Origin: Progne subis subis
Taxonomy: Eukaryota; Chordata; Aves; Passeriformes; Hirundinidae
DNA length: 64,000 bases
NCBI GenBank assembly: GCA_022316685.1
Contig: JAKJHU010001870.1
Span: 62,001-126,000, forward strand
Direction: 5' to 3'
Shown here piece by piece: positions 12,201 through 24,200 of this stretch; position 1 is the first letter of the stretch, and the number at the start of each line of letters is the position of its first letter. The notes beneath the pieces are model-generated. The model did not search any database. It saw only the letters and a list, made by a program, of their open reading frames with translations, and was not told where the DNA came from. The translations under genes and the position numbers were made by a program.

Positions 12201-15200
12201 CCAGGATTCCCTCAGGAATTCCCGGGATTTCCTCAGGAATTTCCAGCATTCCCTCCATACCTCTGGCAGAACAGATATTCCTGGGATCTCCTCAGGGATT
12301 CCTGGGATTTCCTCAGGAATTCCCGGGATTTCCTCATTGGTAGAACAGGAATTTCCTCAGGAATTCCCTCAGGAATTTCCAGGATTTCCTCAAGAATTCC
12401 TGGGATTTCCTCATTGGTAGAACAGGAATTTCCAGGATTTCCACAGGAATTTCCAGGATTTCCTCAGGAATTCCTGGGATTTTCTCATTGGTAGAACAGG
12501 AATTTCCAGGATTTCCACAGGAATTTCCAGGATTTCCTCAGGAATTCCCAGGATTTCCGCCTTGGTAGAATAGGAATTTCCAGGATTCCCTCAGGAATTC
12601 CCGGGATTTCCTCAGGAATTTCCAGCATTCCCTCCATACCTCCGGCAGAACAGATATTCCTGGGATCTCATCAGGGATTCCTGGGATTTCCTCAGGAATT
12701 CCCGGGATTTCCTCATTGGTGGAACAGGAATTTCCTCAGGAATTCCCTCAGGAATTTCCAGGATTTCCTCAAGAATTCCTGGGATTTCCTCATTGGTAGA
12801 ACAGGAATTTCCAGGATTTCCTCAGGAATTCCTGGGATTTTCTCATTGGTAGAACAGGAATTTCCAGGATTTCCACAGGAATTTCCAGGATTTCCTCAGG
12901 AATTCCCAGGATTTCCGCCTTGGTAGAACAGGAATTTCCAGGATTCCCTCAGGAATTCCCGGGATTTCCTCAGGAATTTCCAGCATTCCCTCCATACCTC
13001 CGGCAGAACAGATATTCCTGGGATCTCCTCAGGGATTCCTGGGATTTCCTCAGGAATTCCCGGGATTTCCTCATTGGTAGAACAGGAATTTCCAGGATTT
13101 CCACAGGAATTTCCAGAATTTCCTCAGGAATTCCCGGGATTTTCTCATTGGTAGAACAGGAATTTCCAGGATTCCCACAGGAATTCCCGGGATTCCCTCC
13201 ATACCTCTGGCAGAACAGATATTCCTGGGATCTCCTCAGCTCCTTGCTGCTCTGGATGTGGAATCCCGTGAACGATTCCTCCATCTCCTCCTTGCAGCCG
13301 GACCGGAGGAATTCCAGGAATTGCTGGAAAATTCCCGGCCATCTCTTCTCCACCGGGAATTCCTTCACGCCCAGCTGGCTGGAAAAGGAAGCGGGATTGG
13401 GATTTTCCATCTTCCTTCCCAAACGATTCTGGATTTCCCCTTTCGAATCCGGGAATGTTCTCCAGGATTCGATAGAAACACAGGGCTGGGGGAAGATCTG
13501 GGAATGTTTTCCTGGAAAAGGGAGAATTCCAGGATCTAAAGGAGGTCCAGGAGAGCTGGAGAGGGATTTAAGATAAGGGATGCAGGGACAGGAAAACAGG
13601 GAATGGCTTCCTGTTGGAAAACTGGAGATTTTGATGGGATTTTGGGATGGAATTCCTGGAAGTCTCCAAAAAAAAAAAAAGTTGGAGAATCCTAGGATAG
13701 TGGGAATTCCTTCAGCTCCGTTCCCACCCCAAACCATTCCCGGATAATCCTAAATGAGAATTCCATAAAAAAACCTTCAAATTCTCTTTAAGTACAACAA
13801 AAATCCTTTTTGGAAAAAAGGGAACCAGAAAAAAAAAAAAAAAAATTCCAAATTCCACATGGGACAGAGAAATCATCCGGAATATTCCTGACAAACCTCT
13901 GCTGGGAATTCCGGCAGAAAAGCCAGAGGGGAGTTGAGGAGCTCCCAGAGAGCTCGGGGAAAAAAGGAATTCCAGTGCCACGGATGCTCTGAGGGATTGG
14001 GAATGTCTTCCAGGGGAAAAAAAATTATGGAATTGAACTGGGATTTGTGGGAGGAATTGGGATTTGGGAGGAATTTGAGCTGGATGGTATCAGCCATCCC
14101 TATGGAATAATCCTGATGGAATTGACTCCATGAAAATCCTGGCATTTCAGGAGAACATCCATTCTCTCATTCCCACATGGAATTAATTCCATGAAAATCC
14201 TGGGATTTCGGGAGAACATCCATCCTCTCATTTCCACGTAGAATTAATCCCAGGATTTCGAGACAACATGGAATGAACCCCAGGGGCTCCATTGCTCCCT
14301 CTCCCATTGGCCACAAATCCATTCCTGGATCCATTCCCAGCAGGAATCCAGGCAGGGGTCGATCCCAAGCTGCTCTGGGAACAGCCCCGCCCAGAATTCC
14401 CAGGGATCCCATTCCCAGGATGCATTCCAAATGATCCATTCCCAATGATCCTATTCCCAATGATCCCTTCCCATGATTCATTCCCAGGATCCCATTCCCA
14501 AGATCCCACAGAATTCCTCAGGATCCATTCCCAATGATCCCATTCCCAATGATCCCGTTCCCAAGGATCTGTTCCCAGTGATCCATTCCCAGGATCCATT
14601 CCCAATGATTCCATTCCCAAGGATCCTTTCCCAATGATCCATTCCCATTGATCCCATTCCCAATGATCCATTCCAAGGATCCCATTCCCAAGATCCCACA
14701 GAATTCATCAGGATCCATTCCCAATGATCCCATTCCCAATGATCCCGTTCCCAAGGATCCTTTCCCAATGATCCATTCCCAATGATCCCGTTCCCAGGGA
14801 TCTGTTCCCAGTGATCCATTCCCAGGATCCATTCCCAATGATCCCACTCCCAAGGATCCTTTCCCAATGATCCATTCCCATTGATCCCATTCCCAATGAT
14901 CCATTCCAAGGATCCCATTCCCAAGATCCCACAGAATTCCCTGGGATCCATCCCCAATGATCCATTCCCAGTGTTCCATTCCCAGGATCCCTTCCCAGGC
15001 TACATTCCCAATGATCTATTCCCAGTGATCCATTTCCAATTATCCATTCTCAGTTATCCATTCCCAATAAACCATTCCCACTGATCCCATTCCCAGGATC
15101 CATTCCCAAGGATCCATTCCATGCTCACAAGTCGCGGCCGCTGCGGGAGCTCAGGGTTCCCTCCAGGACGGATCCGTCAGCCAAGGAAATTTTTCCCTGC

Positions 15201-18200
15201 GGATACAAATCCGGGATCAGGAAATTCCCGATTGGATAAATTCTCTATTTCCCCAAAACGAGAAAAAAATCCCCAAAACTCAACCAAAAATGTCCCATAA
15301 AATCCCAGGAAAAAAAAAAAAAACAATAAACACAAACCAAAATTCCAAACACTCACCCAAAACTGCCCCTTAAAACCCAATAAAAACCCCACAAAAAAAA
15401 GAGAAAAAAGATCCCAAAAACTCAATTAAAAAAAAACCCAAACAATCAAAACCCGAAGGCAATAAAACATCCAAATCCCAAAAGATTCCCAAAATTCCCC
15501 AAGACCTCCCAGCTGTGGCTTTCCTCCGGGGAATGAGGCTGCTAATTATCCCAAAAATTGAGAAAAACGGGGTTGTGGGGTTTTTTTAGGAGCGGGAAGG
15601 AAACGAATCCGTCGGAAATTCCAGGAGGAGGAGGAGGAAATTCCAGGAGGAGGAGGAAATTCCCACCTTTCCGACGATCGTCAGCTCTTCCGTGAAATTC
15701 CCTTCGTAGACTGAGTCATCCTCCAGGAGCAGAATTCCCGAACCCTTGGGACAAAGGAAAAGCTGGGAATTGCTGGCACGAGCTTTCCCCACCTGCTCGA
15801 ATTCATCCCGGAAAAAAATTCGATGGGATGCGGAATTCCAAGAACTTTTTATATTTAAAAAATAAAAATAAATTAATTTCCTTTTCGACGTTCTGGAGAA
15901 GCTCCAAGGAAAACCCACGGAGACGTCAATGATTCTGTGGATTTTTCCAAGGAAAAAGGAACAAAAATTGGGATCCTGTGCTGGGATTGTCATGGGGCCA
16001 AACTCGTGGTGCTCCCAAATCCTGGGATATTTTAGGGAATGATCGTTTTTTGGGAAAGGATTCCAAGAAGACCGCGACCAAGCGGAATCCATGCGGGAGA
16101 GGGATCCGAAAGGATCCAAATCCAACTCCCGGCATATCCCAACAATCCCACCCTGGGAGCGCTGTCCAAATGCTCCCGGTAGCGTTGTGCCCATCCTATG
16201 GAATTCCAGGGGATAATTCCTATCCATAGGGAATTTTCTTCCCAGTGGGATTTATCCACTTAAACCCAAAGGTTTCTTTAGCTCCAAACCAGCCGGGAAA
16301 CGTGGACGCTTCCAGAGCTGGAATATTTGCCTCTGGAACGGTTTCCTTCATGGAAAAATCCTAGTTTTCCAAGAGAAGCTGCTTGGTGGCGGCAATTTTC
16401 CAGGGAGAAATTTGGGAATTTTCCAGGGAAAACTGGAGTGGCTGCTCCCACCTGGAAGCCTTGGGAAGTTAAAGGAGCCTCCAGCATTTTGGTTCTCCGT
16501 GGGTGGAGGTTTTGTGGGAAGCGCTTCCGGCCGAGTTTCCATCCTGAGGATTTTTCCCGGATTCGGGAAGCGGGAATGGGGCTGTCGGATTTTTTGAAGG
16601 ATGGATTTTCCACGGGAAGCCATGTTTTTATTCCAATGCTAATTCCCTTTGCTTTCCCCACCAAATTCCTGACTTTCCATGAAAATGGACGGGTGAATTC
16701 CCATTGGAAAAGTCAGGATTTCCCGATTTCCGGGAAAAGGGAGTGTTAGGGAATGGTTTGGGCTGGAAGGGACCTTCAGGATCATCCATGGCCAGGGATC
16801 TCCAACTATCCCAAACTGCTCCGGACCTGGCCTTGGGCACTTCCAGGGATCCAGGAGCAGCCAAAGCTTCTCTGGGAATTCCATCCCAGCCCATCCAAGC
16901 CAGGAATTCTTTCCCAATATCCCATCTAGCCCCGCCCTCTGGAAGGGGAGAAGAAACAAGACTCAACCAAGCCCTTGTTCTTCCAAACCGTTATTTTGGA
17001 AAATCATGGAATATCCTGAGCAGGAAGGACCCACGAGGATCCCAAATCCAACCCCCGGCCCTGCACAGACATCCCAACGATCCCACGCTGTCCTGGAGAG
17101 TTGTCCAAACATTCCAGGAGCTCCGGCAGCCTTTGGAATGCCCCCGTTCCCTTGGGAACGTCCATCCCCAGCACCCTGGCCCTGATCTCCGACCCCCTTC
17201 ATCCTCCAAGATGAAGTCAGGATTGAAACCTCAGCGGTGAATTCCCCAATCCCAGGGATTCCCGGATCCCACGGAAATCTTGGACTCACCACCATCTTGT
17301 CGGCGTGGAACGTCCTCTGGTAGCAGAGCCCCGACTGGGTCACCACGATGCCTTCTCCGTGTCTGTGGTCATCCAACCACATCCCGATGTACCGCTCGCC
17401 TCTGGAACGCAAGGAAAAACCCAAATGCTGGATTCTCCCCTTTTTCCCAGCTCTCAATCCATCGGATTTGTCCTGCCGAGGGCGGCTTTTCCCAACACAA
17501 TGCTCCGGGCTGGGCGTCCCACACCAGCTGAGCTCCGGGAATGTTTCCCAAGGAATTCAAACCTTCCATCCCCAATGCATCCATCCCAAAGCTCCTGGGA
17601 TTTATCCCACCAAACCCAAAGCTCAGCTCCATCCCACCTTTACCTCTCCTTGTCTTCCCAGATTCCGTAGCCGTTCTTTTTGTCCTTTTCCCAGTGGCCC
17701 GTGTATTTGAAGGGATGCTCAGCCGAGAAGTTCTCCAGGATCCCGAACCCTTGGCGCACTGTCGTCCTCGAAGTAACCTTTGTAGACCAGGTCATTCCCA
17801 TACCTGCGGGAAGAGGGATGGAATTCCAGCCTGGGAATAGCTGAGCAGGGAAGCGTGGAGGCGGAGCTCATCCATCTCAAAATATTCCAAATATTTGTCC
17901 GACGGCGCTGAATCGGATCCTTGTTGGCTGTTGGGAAGCCGGACGTTCCAGAGCTTCCCAAATTATCCAAGGACTCAACAGATGATGGGCTTGGAATTGT
18001 CCTGGGAGAGGCCACTCAGGCTTTGACCTCTCCGCAGCCTGGGCACACGGAGCTCTGGTGAATCCAGGCTGGAAAATTGGATCCATAGGAAGGAGGCCAG
18101 GCTTGGATCCACCTCTTGGTGGTGGCCACCAGCCTTTCCCTGGATTGCTCCCTCTGGGAAGAGCAGCTCCGAGGGGAAATAAGGAGCAGAACATCCAGGC

Positions 18201-21200
18201 TGGGCCCATCCCAGTTGGAATGTTGGCTCTGTCCCACTCGGCACGGAGAAATCAGGGATAGGGATGAGCAGGAACCATGGGCAGCCCAGGGATCCCAGTT
18301 CCCAAAGCATTTGGGGTGACCTCGGATGGGGAAATTCCAGGGAGAGCTCGGAGCTCTTTCCAGGACCTAAAGGGGCTCCAGGAGAGCTGGAGAAGGACTG
18401 GGAACAATGGCTTCAAACTGGTGAGATGGGATTTTGGGAAGGAATTCCTGGCTGGGAGGGTGGGCAGGGGCTGAGCTGGAATTCCCAGAGCAGCTGTGGC
18501 TGCCCCTGGATCCCTGGAATGTCCAAGGAAAGGTTGGACAGGGCTTGGAGCAGCCTGGGACAGTGGGAAGTGTCCCTGCCCATGAAGTGGGTTCATCCTT
18601 AATCTCCTACAAAAATCTGGAATTCTTAACGCCCCACAAAGCATTTCCAGACTTTCAGGAGAACATCTTGAAATCCCCAGAACCCTCCTTTTCCCTGGAA
18701 CCCAGCCCCGGATTTTACTTACTCGCAGATTCCGTAGCCCCTCATCTTGCCCTGGTACCAGTGGCACTTGTAGCAGTCGTAGCGATCCTCGGAGCGTCGC
18801 GGGACCAGGCGGATCCCAAACCTGCCGGGGGCACGTGGAAAAGGTCACCATGGAAAAGGTCAGCATGGAAAAGGTCAGCATGGAAAAGGCCGACATAGAA
18901 AATGGCGACTCCATTGTGTGGAGGAAGTTCAAAAAACAACTTCAGTTTCATGGGATTTGCTTTTTTTCTGTTAAAAGCGCCTCATTTTAGTGAGGTTTAT
19001 AAAAAGATTTGAAAATAAGACATTTCCTAGGTATAAATTCCCATGGATTTGGGGATTTGAGATCAGATTCCAACTGGATGGAAAAAGCCAGCATGGAAAA
19101 TGGCGATTCCATTGTGTGGATGAAGTTTAAAAACCAATTTCAGTTTCATGGGATTTGCTTTTTTTCTGTTAAAAAACTCCTCATTTTAGTGAGGTTTATA
19201 AAAGATTTGAAAATAAGACATTTCCTAGGAAGAAATTCCCACAGATTCTGGGATCTGGCACCAGATTCCAGTTGGATGGAAAAAGCCAACATGGAATATG
19301 GCAACTCCATTGTAGAGGATGAAATTTCAAAACCAACTTCAATTTCATGGGATTGTCTTTATTTTTCTGTAAAAACTCGTCATTTCAGTGAGGTTTATAA
19401 AAGGATCTAAAAATCACTTTGATATGCTTCCTAGGAATAAATTCCCATGGATTCTGGGATCTGGGATCAGACTCCAGCCGGATGAAAAAAGGTCAGCATG
19501 GAAAATGGTGACTCCATTGTAGAGGATGAAGTTTAAAAACCAATTTCAATTTCATGGGATTGAGGGCTTTTTTTCTGTTAAAAAACCACGTATTTAAATG
19601 ACGTTTATAAAAGGATCTAAAAATCACTTTAAGAGGCTCCCTAGGAAGAAATTCCCACGGATTTTGGGGATCTGGGATCAGATTCCAGCCCATGGGGTCA
19701 GTCCCTTCTCTCCAGGTTCCGGCCTCGGGCAGGAAGGATCCATCCCAGTTTATTGAAAAGCGGGGAATATCCCGTTTCCCAAGGCTTACCCGTGCTCCAG
19801 GCCCTCCCGGAAATCCCCGACGTGGTTGCGTCCATCCCGCCACTTCAGCGTCCCCCTGGAATCCAAGGAATTCTCTCGCAAGGGACATTCCCAGACGGAA
19901 CAGCAGCTACCAAAGCCCAGCCTAAACATTTCGCCCAGCTTAGACGGAGCTTTGAGCCCAGCGGAATGTGCCCACGGCAGGGGGTTGGAACTGGATTTTC
20001 CCCCCCAGGTTTTTTCCAACCCAAACCCTTCCCAGATTTTATGGCAAGCAACCAAAAAACTCCTCGGAGGAACAGAGGGACAAAAGGCAGCTCCAGGCCT
20101 TGGTTTTCAGCGGGAGGATTTAATCCCATAATGTTTTCCTGCTCTGGGATGAGTGGGAAGAACCCATTCCATCCCCTAATCCCAAAAGTATTTTCCGGAG
20201 GTGCCTTTAGGAGCTCGCACGTGGATCCTTAATTAATGACAGGGATGAATCTTACAGGAGTTCCGGCCTGGCACGTCCTCTGGTGACGCCCCAGCCTGGA
20301 ATTCCAGCCAGTGGGAAAACAGAGAGGAATAACAGTCCCAAGGGATCATGAAACCCATGTTCGGTTTTGTGGGGGCTGGAAAAACGATCCCAGGAGGAGA
20401 TAGCAGAGCAAGGAGAGCCGGGAATGGTCGATGATGGTGAAATTCCCGCCCGGCCGTGCCCAGGTCCGGGGCGATTTCTGTCCCTCCCCGTCTCCCACTC
20501 CGCCCACACCCAGTGAGAGCTTGAATTCCGGCCTCATCCCAGAAAAATCACATTCCCAAGCCGGACACAACGGAATTACAAAATCTTGGAACAGGTTTGG
20601 GTTGGAAAGACCTTAAAGATCATCTCATCGCACAGGCAGCGACGCCTCCCACCATCCCAGCGCGCTCCAACCCGGCCTTGGACACTTCCAGGGATCTGGG
20701 GACAGCTTCTCTGGGAATTCCATCCCAGCCCGGAATTCCATCCCAAGGTTTAATCCAGACCTCCTCCGGGTCGGTTTGGCGGGAGATGGCGAAACACCAA
20801 AACCATGACGAGGTTGTTTGACTTTCGCCCGAGGTTGTTGTTTCAAACACCTCCACGGGACTGGCGCCTCTCCAGCTTTTCCAGAGGATTGCTCGGACAC
20901 GTTTGGAATGTCAACATTCAAATTCCAGAGCTCGGACGCGTTTGAAATTTCTGTATTTGAACGGATTTCCTTTGGCATCGCGGGCGGGAACGGAAAAGGG
21001 GAGCAGGCAAAGGGGATGAGGGAACAGCTGGAGCTGGGCCAGGTTTAGGTTGGATTTTAGGAAAAAGGTTTTTCCCCCAGAAGGTGTCAGGCACTGAACA
21101 TTCCCCGGGGAATGGGAACATTCCCAAGGCTCCTCCAGGAGTTTGGACAGGGTGGGATTGTTGGGATGTCCGTGCCAGGCTTGGAGTTGGACTCGATCCC

Positions 21201-24200
21201 TGTGAGTCCTTCCCACTGAGGATATTCCAGAATTCCATGTCTGCTCCAGGCACGAGGACATTTAAGCCACGCCTGAGTGGGAGTCTGGCCTCTCCCCACC
21301 CCAGATCACCTGGAATTCCGGGAATTCCAGGACAGACACTGGAGAAAGCCGATGTTTTTGCCAAAGAGCACAAATTCCCACAGCTCTGCTCACGTGCTCC
21401 TCCCTCAGAAATCCCGGAGCAGCCACCAAGGCCAAGATGCTGCTCCAGAAACTTCCAGCAACAAAATCCCAGCAGAGGAATTCCAGGAGTGGGAAGGGAA
21501 CTCAAATCCAAGGAATTGAACACCTGAGGTCCCTTAATTCTGCCCCAGATTTCCTGGGATGCCTCACCCGAGTCACTCCACGGGAGTGAGTTTGGATCAA
21601 TCCCAGTTTTCCAGCTCTAAGGCACGGGAGGACAAAAACCAGGAGACGGTTTTGAGGGAGAGAAGGTGGAGATGATCCAAAGGTCTCCTGCCCGAAACGC
21701 TTCCACGGAATATCCAGGATTCCGTTTTGGATTTGGGGTTGGAACCGGATTCAAATCCCTTCCAAGCCCAAATTCTGGATTCTTTCATGATTTTAGGGCT
21801 CTCTCAAACCGAGTCTCTCCCTGTCCTTTTTGCTTCCAGAGCAAATTGGGTTAAAATTCATGGAAAATCAAATTTGCCAAGGTTTTGGTGGCTGAGGAGC
21901 TTGGTCATATTCCAGGTCTCTTCCCAAAAAAACCCCCGACTCTTCTCTATCCTATATCCAAAAAAAGTTTTAGTTGGGAGCTTTGACTTCCAGACATTCC
22001 CTCACTTAAACCTGGACTTACTGAGTTCCCACGTTCCCATTTGAGCTCCTTTTGCATTTAAGCTTCTCCTAATTCCTGGGATAAAAGTCTGGAGGTTTCA
22101 AGTTTGGATAAAGTCCAAGGAGGTTTTGATAGCAGAGAATAAAATTATTCTCCCTTTTATGGGGAATTTTCCTTGTCGTGAGGGTGAGATTTCCATAGCG
22201 AGGGCCGAGATCTTGATTTTAGGCCAAGCCTAAATCCTAAGTCGAGGCACCAGCCCATGCTGCGCCTCAGGGTGACCACCGCCACATGTCTGGGGACGCC
22301 TTTAGGATTTAATCCATGAACCATGGATGAGACATCCTCAACAAATCCCAAGGTTTAGGAGTCAGGCTTTGCTAAGCCTGCCCTCAAGGCCAGAATTCCC
22401 TCTGGGAATGAGCGAAGGCAAGAATCAGAGAGCCGGGCCTGGATTCGCATCCAAAACCTCACTGAGAATCAAATTCTGACCTAATTCCCACCCTGGAAGT
22501 GCCCAAAAGAGGAGCAGATGTGGTTGAGTGACCTGGAGAAGTCTGGAGAAACCTTGGAGATCTTTCCCAACCTTCACGGGAACACCAAGCCAGCACTTCC
22601 CATGTTATTCCCACTGGGAACAGTGACCTGGAGAAGTCTGGGTTGACCTTGGAGACCTTTCCCAACCTTCACAGAAACACCAAGCTCTCCAGCACTTCCA
22701 GCCTCATTCCAAATTGGAAATGTGGCCCAGGAGGATTCCTTACTTGCCATGGGGCTTCCCCCAGAGCCACCCATCCTTGTAGGGGGCCCCTCCTTCATGT
22801 GAAGTTTGGGTTGACCTTGGAGGTCTTTCCCAACCTTCACGGAAGCTCCAAACCAGCACTTCCAACCTTTTTTCCATTTGGAAACAGTGACCTGGAGAAG
22901 TCTGAAAAGACCTTGGAGATCCTTCCCAACCTTCATGGAAACTCCAAGTTCTCCAACACTTCCATCCTTATTCCCACTCAGAAAAGTGGCCCAGAAGGCA
23001 ATTCCAACCTAATTCCCACTTGAAACAGTGACCTGGAGATGTTTGGGTTGATCTTGGAGACCTTTCCCTACCTTCACAGAAATCCCAAACCTGCATTTCC
23101 ATCCTTATTCCCACTTGGAACAGTGACCTGGAGAAGTCTGGAAAGACCTTGGAGATCTTTCCCAACCTTCACAGAAACACCAAACCAGAACTTCCAGATT
23201 CATTCCAACTTGGAACAGTCACCTGGAGATGTTTGGGTTGATCTTGGAGATCTTTGCCCAACCTTCACCGAAGCCCCAAACCTGCACTTCCATCCTTATT
23301 CCCACTTGGAACAGTGACCTGGAAAAGTCTGGAAAAACCTTGAAGATCATTCCAAACCTTCACAGAAACACCAATCCAGCACTTCCAACCTTATTCCCAC
23401 TGGGAAAAGTGACGTGGAGAAGTTTGGGTTGACCTTGGAGACCTTCCCCAACCTTCATGGAAAGACCAAGCTCTCCAGAACTTCCAACCCCATTAAAACT
23501 TGTAAAAGTGGCCCAAGAAGGCACTTCCAACCTCATTCCAAATTGGAAAAGTGGCCCAGGAGGTTCCTTACTTGCCTGTGGGGCTTCCCCCAGAGCCACC
23601 CATCCTTGTAGGAGGCCCCTCCTTCATGAGAAGTTTGGGTTGACCTTGGAGATCTTTCCTAACCTTCACGGAAACTCTGAGCCAGCACTTCCAACCTTAT
23701 TCCCACTGGGAAAAGTGACCTGGAGAAGTTTGGGTTGACCTTGGAGACCTTCCCCAACCTTCATAGAAAGACCAAGCTCTCCAGCACTTCCAACCTTATT
23801 CCCACTTGGAAAAGTGACCTGGAGAAGTTTGGGTTGACCTTGGAGACCGTCCCCAACCTTCATGGAAACACCAAGCTCTCCAGAACTTCCAACCTCATTA
23901 AAACTTGGAAAAGTGGCCCAAGAAGGCACTTCCAACCTAATTCCCACTTGGAAAAGTGGTCCCAGGAGGTTCCTTACTTGCCCGTGGGGCTTCCCCCAGA
24001 GCCACCCATCCTTGTAGGAGGCCCCTCCTTCATGAGAAGTTTGGGTTGACCTTGGAGGTCTTTCCCAACCTTCATGGAAACACCAAGCTCTACAGAACTT
24101 CCAACCTAATTCCCACTTGGAAAAGGGGCTCAGGAGGTTCCTTACTTGCCGTGGGGCTTCCCCCGGAGCCACTCGCCCTCGTAGGTGGCCCCGCGGAGCC

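Noticed and set aside
13440..13502. Possible ALS2CL exon between exons 15 and 16 (acceptor CCCCCAG, gtttgg donor)
   Set aside because: Its 62 bp length would break the frame between the neighbouring exons and its translation does not resemble the family; it overlaps the edge of a CR1 fragment.
22485..24140. MORN-like peptides as additional real ALS2CL exons
   Set aside because: Only the exon's 3' part and donor are copied, with no matching acceptor, and the copies are diverged. Treated as repeat-borne fragments until transcript evidence exists.
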